Positions 23,669 to 31,817 of a DNA stretch of 47,125 nucleotides are shown one piece after another; the stretch's first letter is position 1, and each line of letters begins with the position of its first letter. Location: the NCBI GenBank assembly GCA_964511405.1, contig CAZEFK010000020.1:1-47125 (forward strand), given 5' to 3'. The position numbers and the translations under genes were made by a program. The stretch is from CAZEFK01 sp964511405 (GTDB lineage Bacteria > Pseudomonadota > Alphaproteobacteria > Elsterales > Elsteraceae). The notes under the pieces were generated by a model, which worked only from the letters and a program-made list of their open reading frames with translations, was not told the DNA's origin and did no database searches.

Positions 23669-24909
23669 GAGCGCGTCGCCTCGGCCTTGGCCGCGGGAGC
23701 GGGCACGACCGCGCCGGGACGGGTCTCGGGCATGGCCAGCGCCAGCAGACCCAGCGCCGCCGCCGCCGCGCCGGCCAGCGCCGTGAAGCCGGCAGCGCTG
23801 CCGAAGCGGTCGACGATCTGGCCGGCGACGGCGGTGCTGAGCGTGGCGCCGAGGCCGACGGCAACCCCGACCAGCCCTTGGGCCAGGTTGAAGCGGCCGG
23901 TGCCGCGGGCGATGTCGGCAACGATCAGCGGCGTCATCACTCCGACCGCGGCCGCCGCGATGCCGTCCAGCAGCTGGGTGGCGACCAGCAGATAGGGGCT
24001 GGATACCGCCGCCAGCAGCAGGCCACGCAGGGGCACTGTCGCGAAGCCGATCAGCAGCAGGGGCTTGCGGCCCCAGTCCTCGGCGCGCCGGCCGGCCCAC
24101 GGCGCCGCCAGGGTCGTCACCAGCTGCGGCACCACGATGCAGGCGGCGATCAGCGCCGACGCGCCGCTTTCCGAGCGCTGGGTGACGGCGCCGCCCACCA
24201 GCGGCAGCATGGCGGCGTTGGCCAGCTGGAACAGCGCCAGGCAAGCGGCGAGGACAAGCAGCCGGGGATCGCGGACGAGGCGGCCGGGCGACACGGCCGG
24301 ACGATGCCCCGGCGCGCCGCCGCGCGCCCGGTCGCCGTCGACCTCGTCGCGTCGGATCCGCGCCAGCGACGCCAGCGCCGGCAGCGTCAGGCCGGTGGTC
24401 AGCAGGAAGATCGCGCGGTCGGAGACCAGGTAGCCGATCGCGCCCATCAGCCCGGCGGCGACGCAGTTGCCGGCCGCCGAGAACGCGGCGTTGCGGCCGA
24501 AGCGCGCCCCGGCCGACTTGTAGCCGACCAGGCCCAGGCTGATCGCCGCGATCGCCGGCCCCAGCACGCAGCTGGCGGCACTGTGCAGGACCTGGGCGGC
24601 GAGCACGGCGGCGAACACCGGCCACAGCGCCAGCAGCAGCGCGCTGGCGGCGATCGCGAGGGCGGCACCGGCGGCGACCCGGCGCTTGCGCGGGAGCGAG
24701 TCGACCAGGGCGCCGCCCGGCACCTGGGCCACCAGCGCCACCAGGCTGCCGATGCTGAGGACGGCGCCGATGTCGCCCTGGGTCCAGCGGTTCTCGGTCA
24801 GGTAGACCGCGATGAACGGCCCGAAGCCGGTCTGGACGTTGGCCAGGAAGAAATTGAGCCAGTCGAGCCCGGCCAGGCTGCGCCGCGACGCCGGCTGCGG
24901 GCCCGCCAC
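23665..24909 (-). CDS. MFS transporter
   Basis: A 414-residue inner-membrane transporter with about 12 hydrophobic segments in two halves joined by a charged loop (RIRRDEVDGDRARGG, near residue 190). LVDSLPRKRR in the first half and WAGRRAEDWGRKPLLL in the second match the loop 2-3 and 8-9 MFS motifs. Start is GTG 24909, one base after the stop of the PRC-barrel gene, so the two are likely co-transcribed. The substrate cannot be predicted; an efflux role is the usual guess for this type. Confidence 0.87.
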   Translation of the reverse strand: MAGPQPASRRSLAGLDWLNFFLANVQTGFGPFIAVYLTENRWTQGDIGAVLSIGSLVALVAQVPGGALVDSLPRKRRVAAGAALAIAASALLLALWPVFAAVLAAQVLHSAASCVLGPAIAAISLGLVGYKSAGARFGRNAAFSAAGNCVAAGLMGAIGYLVSDRAIFLLTTGLTLPALASLARIRRDEVDGDRARGGAPGHRPAVSPGRLVRDPRLLVLAACLALFQLANAAMLPLVGGAVTQRSESGASALIAACIVVPQLVTTLAAPWAGRRAEDWGRKPLLLIGFATVPLRGLLLAAVSSPYLLVATQLLDGIAAAAVGVMTPLIVADIARGTGRFNLAQGLVGVAVGLGATLSTAVAGQIVDRFGSAAGFTALAGAAAAALGLLALAMPETRPGAVVPAPAAKAEATRS

Positions 24910-24910
24910 T

Positions 24911-25381
24911 CTATCGTCCGGCCGCGGTGTTGCCGGTCCCCGAGCCGCCGATGCCGAACGGGCTGCCGATGATCACCACCGGTCCGGCCGTCTTGTATTC
25001 GGGCGCGTCCTTGATCTGGTTGCGGGTCAGGTCGACGGTGAAGGCGCCGTCCTTGGCATCGGGGACCGGCAGCAGCGCGGCCCAGTCGACCGCGATCTTG
25101 CGGTCGCCGACGCCCAGGAAGCCGCCGAAGTCGATGACCGCGGCGCGCACCCGGCCTTCCGGGTCGGTCACCACGTCGACGATGCGGCCCAGCATCTGGC
25201 CGGTGCTGCCGCGCACCGGCCGGCCGAGCACCGAGGCCGCCTCATGCCGGTCGAGCACGGCCCGGCTGGCCGGCAGATCGCCCGGCAGGACGGCGGCGGC
25301 TGCCTCGGCCGCGGCCGCCGGCCGGCCGGCCACTGCCGCCAAGAGTCCGGCCGCCACGGTGATGACGAGTGTGGTGCGCAT
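24911..25381 (-). CDS. Exported PRC-barrel domain protein
   Basis: A 156-residue protein with a signal peptide (RTTLVITVAAGLLAAVAGRP, cleaved near AAAAEA). Residues about 48-110 fit a PRC-barrel: ASVLGRPVRGSTGQMLGRIV, then VVTDPEGRVRAAVIDFGGFL and DRKIAVDWAALLPV. The C-terminus is Gly-rich. PRC-barrel proteins bind partners or sense membrane conditions; exported versions are common in alphaproteobacteria and often stress-related. Its stop lies one base before the MFS start, which suggests an operon. Confidence 0.83.
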   Translation of the reverse strand: MRTTLVITVAAGLLAAVAGRPAAAAEAAAAVLPGDLPASRAVLDRHEAASVLGRPVRGSTGQMLGRIVDVVTDPEGRVRAAVIDFGGFLGVGDRKIAVDWAALLPVPDAKDGAFTVDLTRNQIKDAPEYKTAGPVVIIGSPFGIGGSGTGNTAAGR

Positions 25382-25480
25382 GCTGTCCCTCGGCGCCTGT
25401 TCATTGAACGATGCCGAGTCTAGATCAGCGGATGCGCGGCGGCGAATTCTTCGTATTGAGGCGCTTTATTGAGAGTTTTG

Positions 25481-26611
25481 TCAGAATTGACTTCGGATCC
25501 GCGCGGGCGACAGCGCCGCGGCGGCGACGCCCAGATCGGCGAGGTCGTCCGGGACCGCCCGGCCGAGCGCCAGGGCGGCCGCCACCCGACCCATGGCCGG
25601 CGCCGTCTGGATGCCGTAGCCGCCCTGGCCGGCCAGCCAAAAGAAGCCGGGGGCATCAGGCTCGAAGCCGACCACCGGGGTCTTGTCGGCGGCGAAGCTG
25701 CGCAACCCCGCCCAGGACCGGTCGATCCGCCGCACCGGCAGCTCGGCCGCCGCCTGAATGCGGTCGATGCAGACCGCGATGTCCAGCTCGTCGGGCTGGA
25801 CGTCGCAGGGCGCGAACGGCGTCTCGTCGGCGGGCGAGGCCAGCAGCTTGCCGGCCTCGGGCTTGAAGTAGAATTGCTCGTCGGCATCGACCACGGCCGG
25901 CCAATCGGCGATCTCGATCCCAGGCGTCGGCGCAAAGGTGACCGCCGTGCGCCGCTTCGGCACGATCCCGGCGGGCGGCAGGCCGGCCAGCGCCGCGATC
26001 GGGTCGGCCCAGGCGCCGGCGGCATTGACGACGACCCCGGCATGCCAGCTGCCGACCCGGGTCTCGATCCGCCAGCCGTCGCCGTCGCGGGCCAGGCCGG
26101 TCACCTCGGCATCGGTGACGATGCGGGCGCCCCGGGCGCGGGCGCCGCGCAGAAACCCCTGGTGCAGAGCATGAACGTCGATGTCCATGGCGTCGGGCTC
26201 CTCGACCGCGCCGGCGGCATAGCCAGGCCGCAGCACCGGAACGCGGGCCTGCGCGGCCGCGCCGTCGATCAGGCGCACGCTGGGCACCAGCTTGGCGGCG
26301 GCCTCGGCATGGGCGGCGGCGGTCGCCATCTGGTCGGCCCGAGCGATCAGCAGCACGCCGCGCGGCGTCAGCAGCGGGTGGTCGGCGAAGCCGGCCGGCG
26401 GCGCCAAGAAGCTCCGGCTGCCGACGCTCAGGGCCCGGATCACCGCGTTGCCGTAGGTTTCGGAGAACAGCGCCGCCGAGCGGCCGGTGGTGTGATAGCC
26501 GGGCTGCGATTCACGCTCCAGCAGCAGCACCGAGGCGTCGGCCGCCAGCTCGTAGGCCGCCGAGGCGCCGGCCATGCCGCCGCCGATGATGGCGATGTCG
26601 ATGTGATCCAT
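25481..26611 (-). CDS. FAD-dependent oxidoreductase, DAO family
   Basis: A 376-residue flavoenzyme of the glycine/D-amino-acid oxidase family. The FAD loop is IAIIGGGMAGASAAYELA (6-23), and GWRIETRVGS and VVNAAGAWADPIAALAGLP follow the family, with the C-terminal GFFWLAGQGGYGIQTAPAMG as the second FAD contact. Such enzymes oxidise glycine, D-amino acids, N-methyl amino acids or 2-hydroxy acids. It is divergent from the CYTH gene (46-base gap) and has no obvious pathway partner, so the substrate is open. Confidence 0.87.
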   Translation of the reverse strand: MDHIDIAIIGGGMAGASAAYELAADASVLLLERESQPGYHTTGRSAALFSETYGNAVIRALSVGSRSFLAPPAGFADHPLLTPRGVLLIARADQMATAAAHAEAAAKLVPSVRLIDGAAAQARVPVLRPGYAAGAVEEPDAMDIDVHALHQGFLRGARARGARIVTDAEVTGLARDGDGWRIETRVGSWHAGVVVNAAGAWADPIAALAGLPPAGIVPKRRTAVTFAPTPGIEIADWPAVVDADEQFYFKPEAGKLLASPADETPFAPCDVQPDELDIAVCIDRIQAAAELPVRRIDRSWAGLRSFAADKTPVVGFEPDAPGFFWLAGQGGYGIQTAPAMGRVAAALALGRAVPDDLADLGVAAAALSPARIRSQF

Positions 26612-26657
26612 GGCGGCACCTTGTCGGAAGCCGGCACTCGGAGCAAGCTAGCCGGGC

Positions 26658-27125
26658 ATGGCAGGCGCCCCGGTCGAGGTCGAGCGCAAGTTCCTGGTGG
26701 TGTCGGACGGCTGGCGCACCGGCGAGCCGGGGGTGTCGATCGCCCAGGGCTATCTGGCGGCCGGTGGTCCCGCCACGGTGCGGGTGCGCCGCATGGGCGA
26801 CTCAGCCTATCTCACGATCAAGGGCCGCCCGGTCGGCGGCGCCCGGCCGGAGTTCGAGTACCCGATCCCGGTCGCGCACGCCGAAGCCATGCTCGCGCTG
26901 TGCCCTGGCCAGCCCTTGGCCAAGACCCGCTATCGGGTGCCGTTCGGCGGCCGGACCTGGGAGGTCGATGTCTTCGAAGGCCGGTTGGCTGGCCTGGTGC
27001 TGGCCGAGGTCGAGCTGGACCGCATCGACGCTGCCGTGGACCTGCCGCCCTGGGTCGGGCGCGAGGTCACCGATGACCCGCGCTACCTCAACGAGAACCT
27101 GGCCCAGGCCGAGCGGCCGCCATAG
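26658..27125 (+). CDS. CYTH domain protein (triphosphate tunnel metalloenzyme)
   Basis: A 155-residue protein made of one CYTH domain. VEVERKFLV (6-14) is the defining ExExK motif, and TVRVRRMGDSAYLTIKGRPV, FEYPIPVAHAEAML, KTRYRVPFGGRTWEVDVF and LVLAEVELD provide the remaining basic and acidic pairs of the tunnel. Bacterial members are commonly inorganic triphosphatases; some are class IV-like cyclases. No neighbour points to a specific role. It lies upstream of the small-RNA candidate. Confidence 0.9.
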   Translation: MAGAPVEVERKFLVVSDGWRTGEPGVSIAQGYLAAGGPATVRVRRMGDSAYLTIKGRPVGGARPEFEYPIPVAHAEAMLALCPGQPLAKTRYRVPFGGRTWEVDVFEGRLAGLVLAEVELDRIDAAVDLPPWVGREVTDDPRYLNENLAQAERPP

Positions 27126-27224
27126 GGCGGCGTCGACGCCATTTCATCGGGCGAGACCTGCCGATCGGTCAACCCACCCTTGAAAATTCGACAGTAGGCG
27201 GAAACCCGGCCCGGCGCCTAGTGT

Positions 27225-27291
27225 GCACCGCACCATCGCGAGATGGTGGTTTCCTCCCTAAACTCGGGCCGCCCTTGGGCGGCCCTTTTTT
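27225..27291 (+). ncRNA. Candidate small RNA with CCUCCC anti-SD-like linker
   Basis: Between the CYTH gene and glyA three elements line up: a perfect 7-base hairpin closed by a GCGA (GNRA) tetraloop (27231-27248), an unpaired linker TTTCCTCCCTAAAC (27250-27263) whose CCTCC can pair with ribosome-binding sites, and a strong terminator (27266-27291). This is the design of many alphaproteobacterial trans-acting sRNAs; loops or linkers with CCUCC(U)CCC occur in the 'cuckoo'/alpha-r14-type RNAs. The start of transcription is not certain; no convincing -35/-10 pair was found, and the 5' end could lie some tens of bases earlier. The remaining 150 bases before glyA appear non-coding. Confidence 0.6.
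27266..27291 (+). terminator. Strong intrinsic terminator
   Basis: GGGCCGCCC (27266-27274), a TT loop, GGGCGGCCC (27277-27285) and six T bases (27286-27291) form a textbook rho-independent terminator. It ends the sRNA candidate and probably separates the CYTH transcript from glyA. Confidence 0.92.
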
Positions 27292-27440
27292 CTTGCCTGT
27301 CGCCCGTTCCACGGCGCCGCCGCGCCCCCGGCTTGCGGTGCCGCCGGCTTCGGCCGTATTTTCGCGCGCCGCCAAGCAGCGCTGCTGCTTGCGACTGAAC
27401 ATGGAAGCAGGCTTCGCAGCGCCTGCTTGGGAGGGTCCCC

Positions 27441-28693
<1,253 letters not shown>

Positions 28694-28697
<4 letters not shown>

Positions 28698-29437
28698 TCA
28701 CGGCCGACCTTGCCGGCAAGGCGGTGCTGGTCACCGGCGGCGGCTCGGGCATCGGGCTGGCCGCCGCGGCGCTGCTGCAGCGCTGCGGCGCGACGGTGGC
28801 GCTCAACCATCTGCCTGGCGATCCCGTGGGGATCGCGGCGGTCGAACGGTTGGGGGTGGTGAGTGCGCCCGGCGACGTGTCCGACCCGGCCGACGCCCAG
28901 CGCATGGTGGCGGCTGCGGTCGACCGGCTGGGCCGGCTGGACATCCTGATCAACAATGCCGGCATCGCCGGCACGCGCGAGCCGATCGAGTTCGCCGACC
29001 TCGACGCCATGACCGAAGCGTTCTGGGCGCAGATCCTGTCGACCAACCTGCTCGGCCCGTTCCGCTGCGCCAAGGCCGCGGCACCGGCGCTGAAGGCCGC
29101 GCGCGGCGCCGTGGTCAACACCGCCTCGATCGCCGGCCTGGGCCGCCGCGGCAGCTCGATCGCCTACGCCGCCAGCAAGGCGGCGCTGATCAACCTGACC
29201 CAGAGCCTGGCCCGCGCCCTGGCGCCGGAGGTCCGGGTCAACGCCGTCGCACCCGGCCTGATCGACACGCCCTGGACCAAGCCCTGGCCCGAGGCGCGCA
29301 AGAACGCCAGCGTCGCCCGCTGCCTGCTGGGCCGCATGGGCACGCCCGAGGATGTGGCCGAGGCGATGCTATTCCTGGCCGCCGGCGGCGCCTATGTGAC
29401 CGGGCAGACGCTGGTGGTGGACGGGGGGATGGGATAA
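28694..29437 (+). CDS. Short-chain dehydrogenase/reductase
   Basis: A 247-residue classical SDR. TGGGSGIG binds the cofactor, NNAG follows, the catalytic Ser is in VVNTASIAGLG and Tyr/Lys in YAASKAALINL; VAPGLIDTPWTK and the C-terminal YVTGQTLVVDGG are typical. Start is GTG 28694, overlapping the glyA-like stop by 4 bases (GTGA), so translation is coupled. It probably acts on a hydroxy or keto compound related to the glyA-like enzyme's product. The next gene is on the other strand, in the low-GC patch. Confidence 0.9.
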
Positions 29438-29475
29438 TAGCCGCGCTTGACGCGGGTCTCCGAACGACAGTTCCT

Positions 29476-30690
29476 TCATGGGACCTTTCTAAAGGACTTT
29501 TTCGCGTCGCTGCTTTCAAGGTCTGCAAGCAAGTGAGACAAATCAACTCGCTCCCTAGCCAGTGCGGCGCGTGCTTCCGAACGCCAAGCTAAATCTCCGG
29601 GAGTTCCGGGATAAGTCTTCCTCGCCTCGCGGACCGCGCGAATCGCTCGCTCTGCCCATTCGCGGAAATCTGAGATTCGCCAATGACGAACGCCTTCAAG
29701 ATGAGGAAGAGCGTCCGTATCTGCTGTTATGCACGGAGTAACGATAATTGGAATTATTTTCGCGTCGCCATTAAGTTTTAAATTCTCTCTGACCCAACGC
29801 GGATGGCTTGAGACTTGACGCGCTTTTGTTACATCAAGAGTCTCGCTCTTGGCGTCTGAGTGATCTTCGAATATTAGACATAGATGCTCGTTGACGACCC
29901 ACCAAGGATCCGGTGCTCCCGGCGTCTCTCGATTTCCAGAATCGTAGCCTAGCATATGCCCGAGGCGTTCATGAGAATGCTCAAATTTCTTGCTTTCATT
30001 CTGCCCCAGCCCGTCCCGAATCGATTTTTCGTATTCTACAATCTTGAAGTCATTCGAGATCCCGATTTCTTCAATAAATTGCTCTAGCCGTTCGATTAGA
30101 TCCAGCGGATTCATCACGTCTCTCAGTTCGGCGACCAGAGCCGCCCATGCCGTTGGAGAGTCAGGGCGCTTTATTTGAATCGTCCAGTAATTTGCAAAAT
30201 AGTTTTCTGCGGCATGCGCGTCATCTACCAAAATAACATGGGGGTCGTAAAAGGCTGGATTGGAATTGAACAATCCGTTGAATGTCGTGACAACAAGAGA
30301 CTCTCCGGATTCCCAGGAAGACAAATGCTCCGGAAGGAATGAGGACTTGGGGCCGACTAAGGGAAGTACTCTAATGTCGTACTTGTCTCGCGATTCATTC
30401 GCGACCTGGAATGCCAGCTGTTTCGTGGGTGCTAAATAGAGTACCCTTTCTCCAAACGTGCGTCGACGCCATTCCCCTAGCAGTGCGCCAACCAAAGTCT
30501 TTCCGCTCCCAGTTGGCATTTGAAAGGCAACGTCTGGATTATCCAAAGCACCTTTCTGATAGCCACGTAGCATGTCGGCCTGATGCGAGAGCAGTCCCTC
30601 GTATTTTCTTTTCTTCAGATCGTTGAAGAGCGCTTCTGGGGACGGATATTTAACGGGCGGCCGCGGCATCGGTCGGAGAGTCACGTTCAT
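29476..30690 (-). CDS. Truncated DEAD-box helicase joined to a PD-(D/E)XK-like domain
   Basis: A 404-residue protein of clearly lower GC and different codon use. Residues 35-165 are one RecA domain: LLSHQADMLRGY (Q-like), MPTGSGKT (58-65, Walker A), LAPTKQLAFQ, VVTTFNGL, and DDAH (156-159, motif II). Motifs III-VI, the second RecA domain, are missing. From about 205 it changes to what looks like a restriction-nuclease-like fold: FEHSHERLGHMLGYD, APD (259-261), then LCLIFEDHSD, where relatives would read FExK; here H277 takes the Lys position. WVRENLKL, IIVTP and YW/HWRISDFREWAERAI follow. It reads as the two ends of a longer helicase-nuclease with the middle deleted, probably a decayed defence or mobile-element gene. 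Function as a working nuclease is doubtful. Confidence 0.65.
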   Translation of the reverse strand: MNVTLRPMPRPPVKYPSPEALFNDLKKRKYEGLLSHQADMLRGYQKGALDNPDVAFQMPTGSGKTLVGALLGEWRRRTFGERVLYLAPTKQLAFQVANESRDKYDIRVLPLVGPKSSFLPEHLSSWESGESLVVTTFNGLFNSNPAFYDPHVILVDDAHAAENYFANYWTIQIKRPDSPTAWAALVAELRDVMNPLDLIERLEQFIEEIGISNDFKIVEYEKSIRDGLGQNESKKFEHSHERLGHMLGYDSGNRETPGAPDPWWVVNEHLCLIFEDHSDAKSETLDVTKARQVSSHPRWVRENLKLNGDAKIIPIIVTPCITADTDALPHLEGVRHWRISDFREWAERAIRAVREARKTYPGTPGDLAWRSEARAALARERVDLSHLLADLESSDAKKSFRKVP

Positions 30691-31020
30691 TCTCCAATGG
30701 CACGATTGCCTAAAAAATTGCCACGCTCGCAGCGAGAGTCAACATAAAAGTCACTGCGGATCGAAGGGGGCAGTGAGTTCCAAAATCACCATTTTTAGCC
30801 GCTTTCGATGTCCATCATGCCGCTCAGAGTTTCGTGCCACCACGCCGAAGCGCCGGATCGAGCCGTATATGGGTATATGGTTCGTCCGACTATGTCCATA
30901 TGCCTCGGGAACGGACGAAATTGGACGCATGTCCAGAGGACCTCTCAATTAATCTTGATCAGATTTCGGTCGCGTAGACGATTCGACCTGATGTTCAGCC
31001 GCCACCCTCGGCAGCGGCGG
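30691..31020. other. Low-GC intergenic debris, no convincing gene
   Basis: These 330 bases are A+T-rich relative to the window and no frame looks coding. Visible details: CACTGC/GCAGTG inverted repeat (30752-30757, 30770-30775) within a stretch GTCAACATAAAAGTCACTG that reminds me of ends of IS21-family elements, and an exact 8-base tandem repeat GTATATGG (30865-30880). No target-site duplications were found. It probably is the remains of a mobile element between the helicase fragment and the toxin-antitoxin remnant. Confidence 0.4.
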
Positions 31021-31491
31021 TCACGGCGTCGGCCGGGGTGCGATGCTGGCGACCAGCAGCTTGGCGACGATACCGTCGCGGCTGGCGATGAAGCGGAACT
31101 GGCCGCTGTCGACCACCGCGATGCTGGATAGCCTGCTCTTCTCCATGGACTTCAGCGTGTCCACGGCCGAGGTCGACGGGCTGACGGTTTCGGTCCGCAC
31201 CCCCAGTCGGCTGCGCAGCTCGTCATAGCTTGCGGTCCTCTCGGCCCGCGCCAGTTGGGCGCTGAACAGCGGGGCCTCGATCCAACCGTCGAAGTGATCG
31301 TCATGGCTGAAGACGATGAACTTGATCCCGAGCTCAGCAATGTAGCGGGCGAGCAGTTGCTCAGAATATTTGCGGTCGGACCGAATCATCAGAACATCGA
31401 TGGTCTTGTGCGCAGGGTCCTGCTGCAAGCGTTGACGGATCTGATCGAGAAGGTCAGCGCGAACTGAAGCAAGGAATCGGACGCGCCTCAC
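31021..31491 (-). CDS. Chimera: ParE-like N-terminus joined to a CBS-like/unknown domain
   Basis: A 156-residue frame from GTG 31491, overlapping the ParD stop in GTGA exactly as a ParE toxin gene would. The first ~16 residues, VRRVRFLASVRADLLD, are a standard ParE beginning, but the rest is unrelated: TIDVLMIRSDRKYSEQLLAR, YIAELGIKFIVFSHDD, then RLGVRTETVSPSTSAVDTL and RLSSIAVVDSGQFRFIASRD, which resembles one CBS repeat. So the toxin body appears replaced by the tail of another protein. The product may be inert, or the remaining domain may have a different role under ParD control. Alternative: a true gene whose start merely resembles ParE. Confidence 0.55.
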   Translation of the reverse strand: MRRVRFLASVRADLLDQIRQRLQQDPAHKTIDVLMIRSDRKYSEQLLARYIAELGIKFIVFSHDDHFDGWIEAPLFSAQLARAERTASYDELRSRLGVRTETVSPSTSAVDTLKSMEKSRLSSIAVVDSGQFRFIASRDGIVAKLLVASIAPRPTP

Positions 31492-31739
31492 GCATGATGG
31501 CCCAACGCGCGAAGCTCCGCGGCGCGCTCGCCGAGAGCGGCATCGAGCTCTTCGTCGGTAACCTCGCCGCCTGCGGCGATCGAGTGGTCGACCAGGGCAC
31601 GGAGGGCTTTGAGCTTCGACTCGCGTTCCTCGACGAGGCGGAGTCCTGCGAGGACCACGTCGCTTGCGGACTTGTACCGGCCGGTCCGCATGGCTTCCTC
31701 CACGAACTGTTCCCAGCGCTCGTCGATTGAGACTTGCAT
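31488..31739 (-). CDS. parD: ParD-family antitoxin
   Basis: An 83-residue antitoxin. The N-terminal half is a ribbon-helix-helix DNA-binding domain (VSIDERWEQFVEEAMRTGRY then SASDVVLAGLRLVEERESK), and the C-terminal half is the usual toxin-binding tail with EVTDEELDAALGERAAELRA. ParD antitoxins neutralise ParE gyrase-targeting toxins and repress their own operon. Its stop overlaps the start of a frame whose first residues are ParE-like, the usual ParDE arrangement, but no full ParE follows, so this is a solitary or relict antitoxin. Confidence 0.85.
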   Translation of the reverse strand: MQVSIDERWEQFVEEAMRTGRYKSASDVVLAGLRLVEERESKLKALRALVDHSIAAGGEVTDEELDAALGERAAELRALGHHA

Positions 31740-31817
31740 TGCAGCCGCTCCGTCCCGGTTTCCGGGACTCTAGCAGATCTCGCCTCTGCGCCGCACCGTC
31801 GTGACACGCCTGGACCG

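Noticed and set aside
27179..27224. CTTGAAA upstream of the small RNA as heat-shock or housekeeping -35
   Set aside because: No matching -10 at an acceptable spacing; promoter left unassigned.
30623..30952. Short frames in the low-GC intergenic stretch
   Set aside because: None has a ribosome site or protein-like pattern; treated as debris.
31454..31807. Alternative minus-strand frame overlapping parD that might encode a full ParE
   Set aside because: It reads as a Ser/Arg/Ala-rich shadow of parD and contains no ParE motifs.
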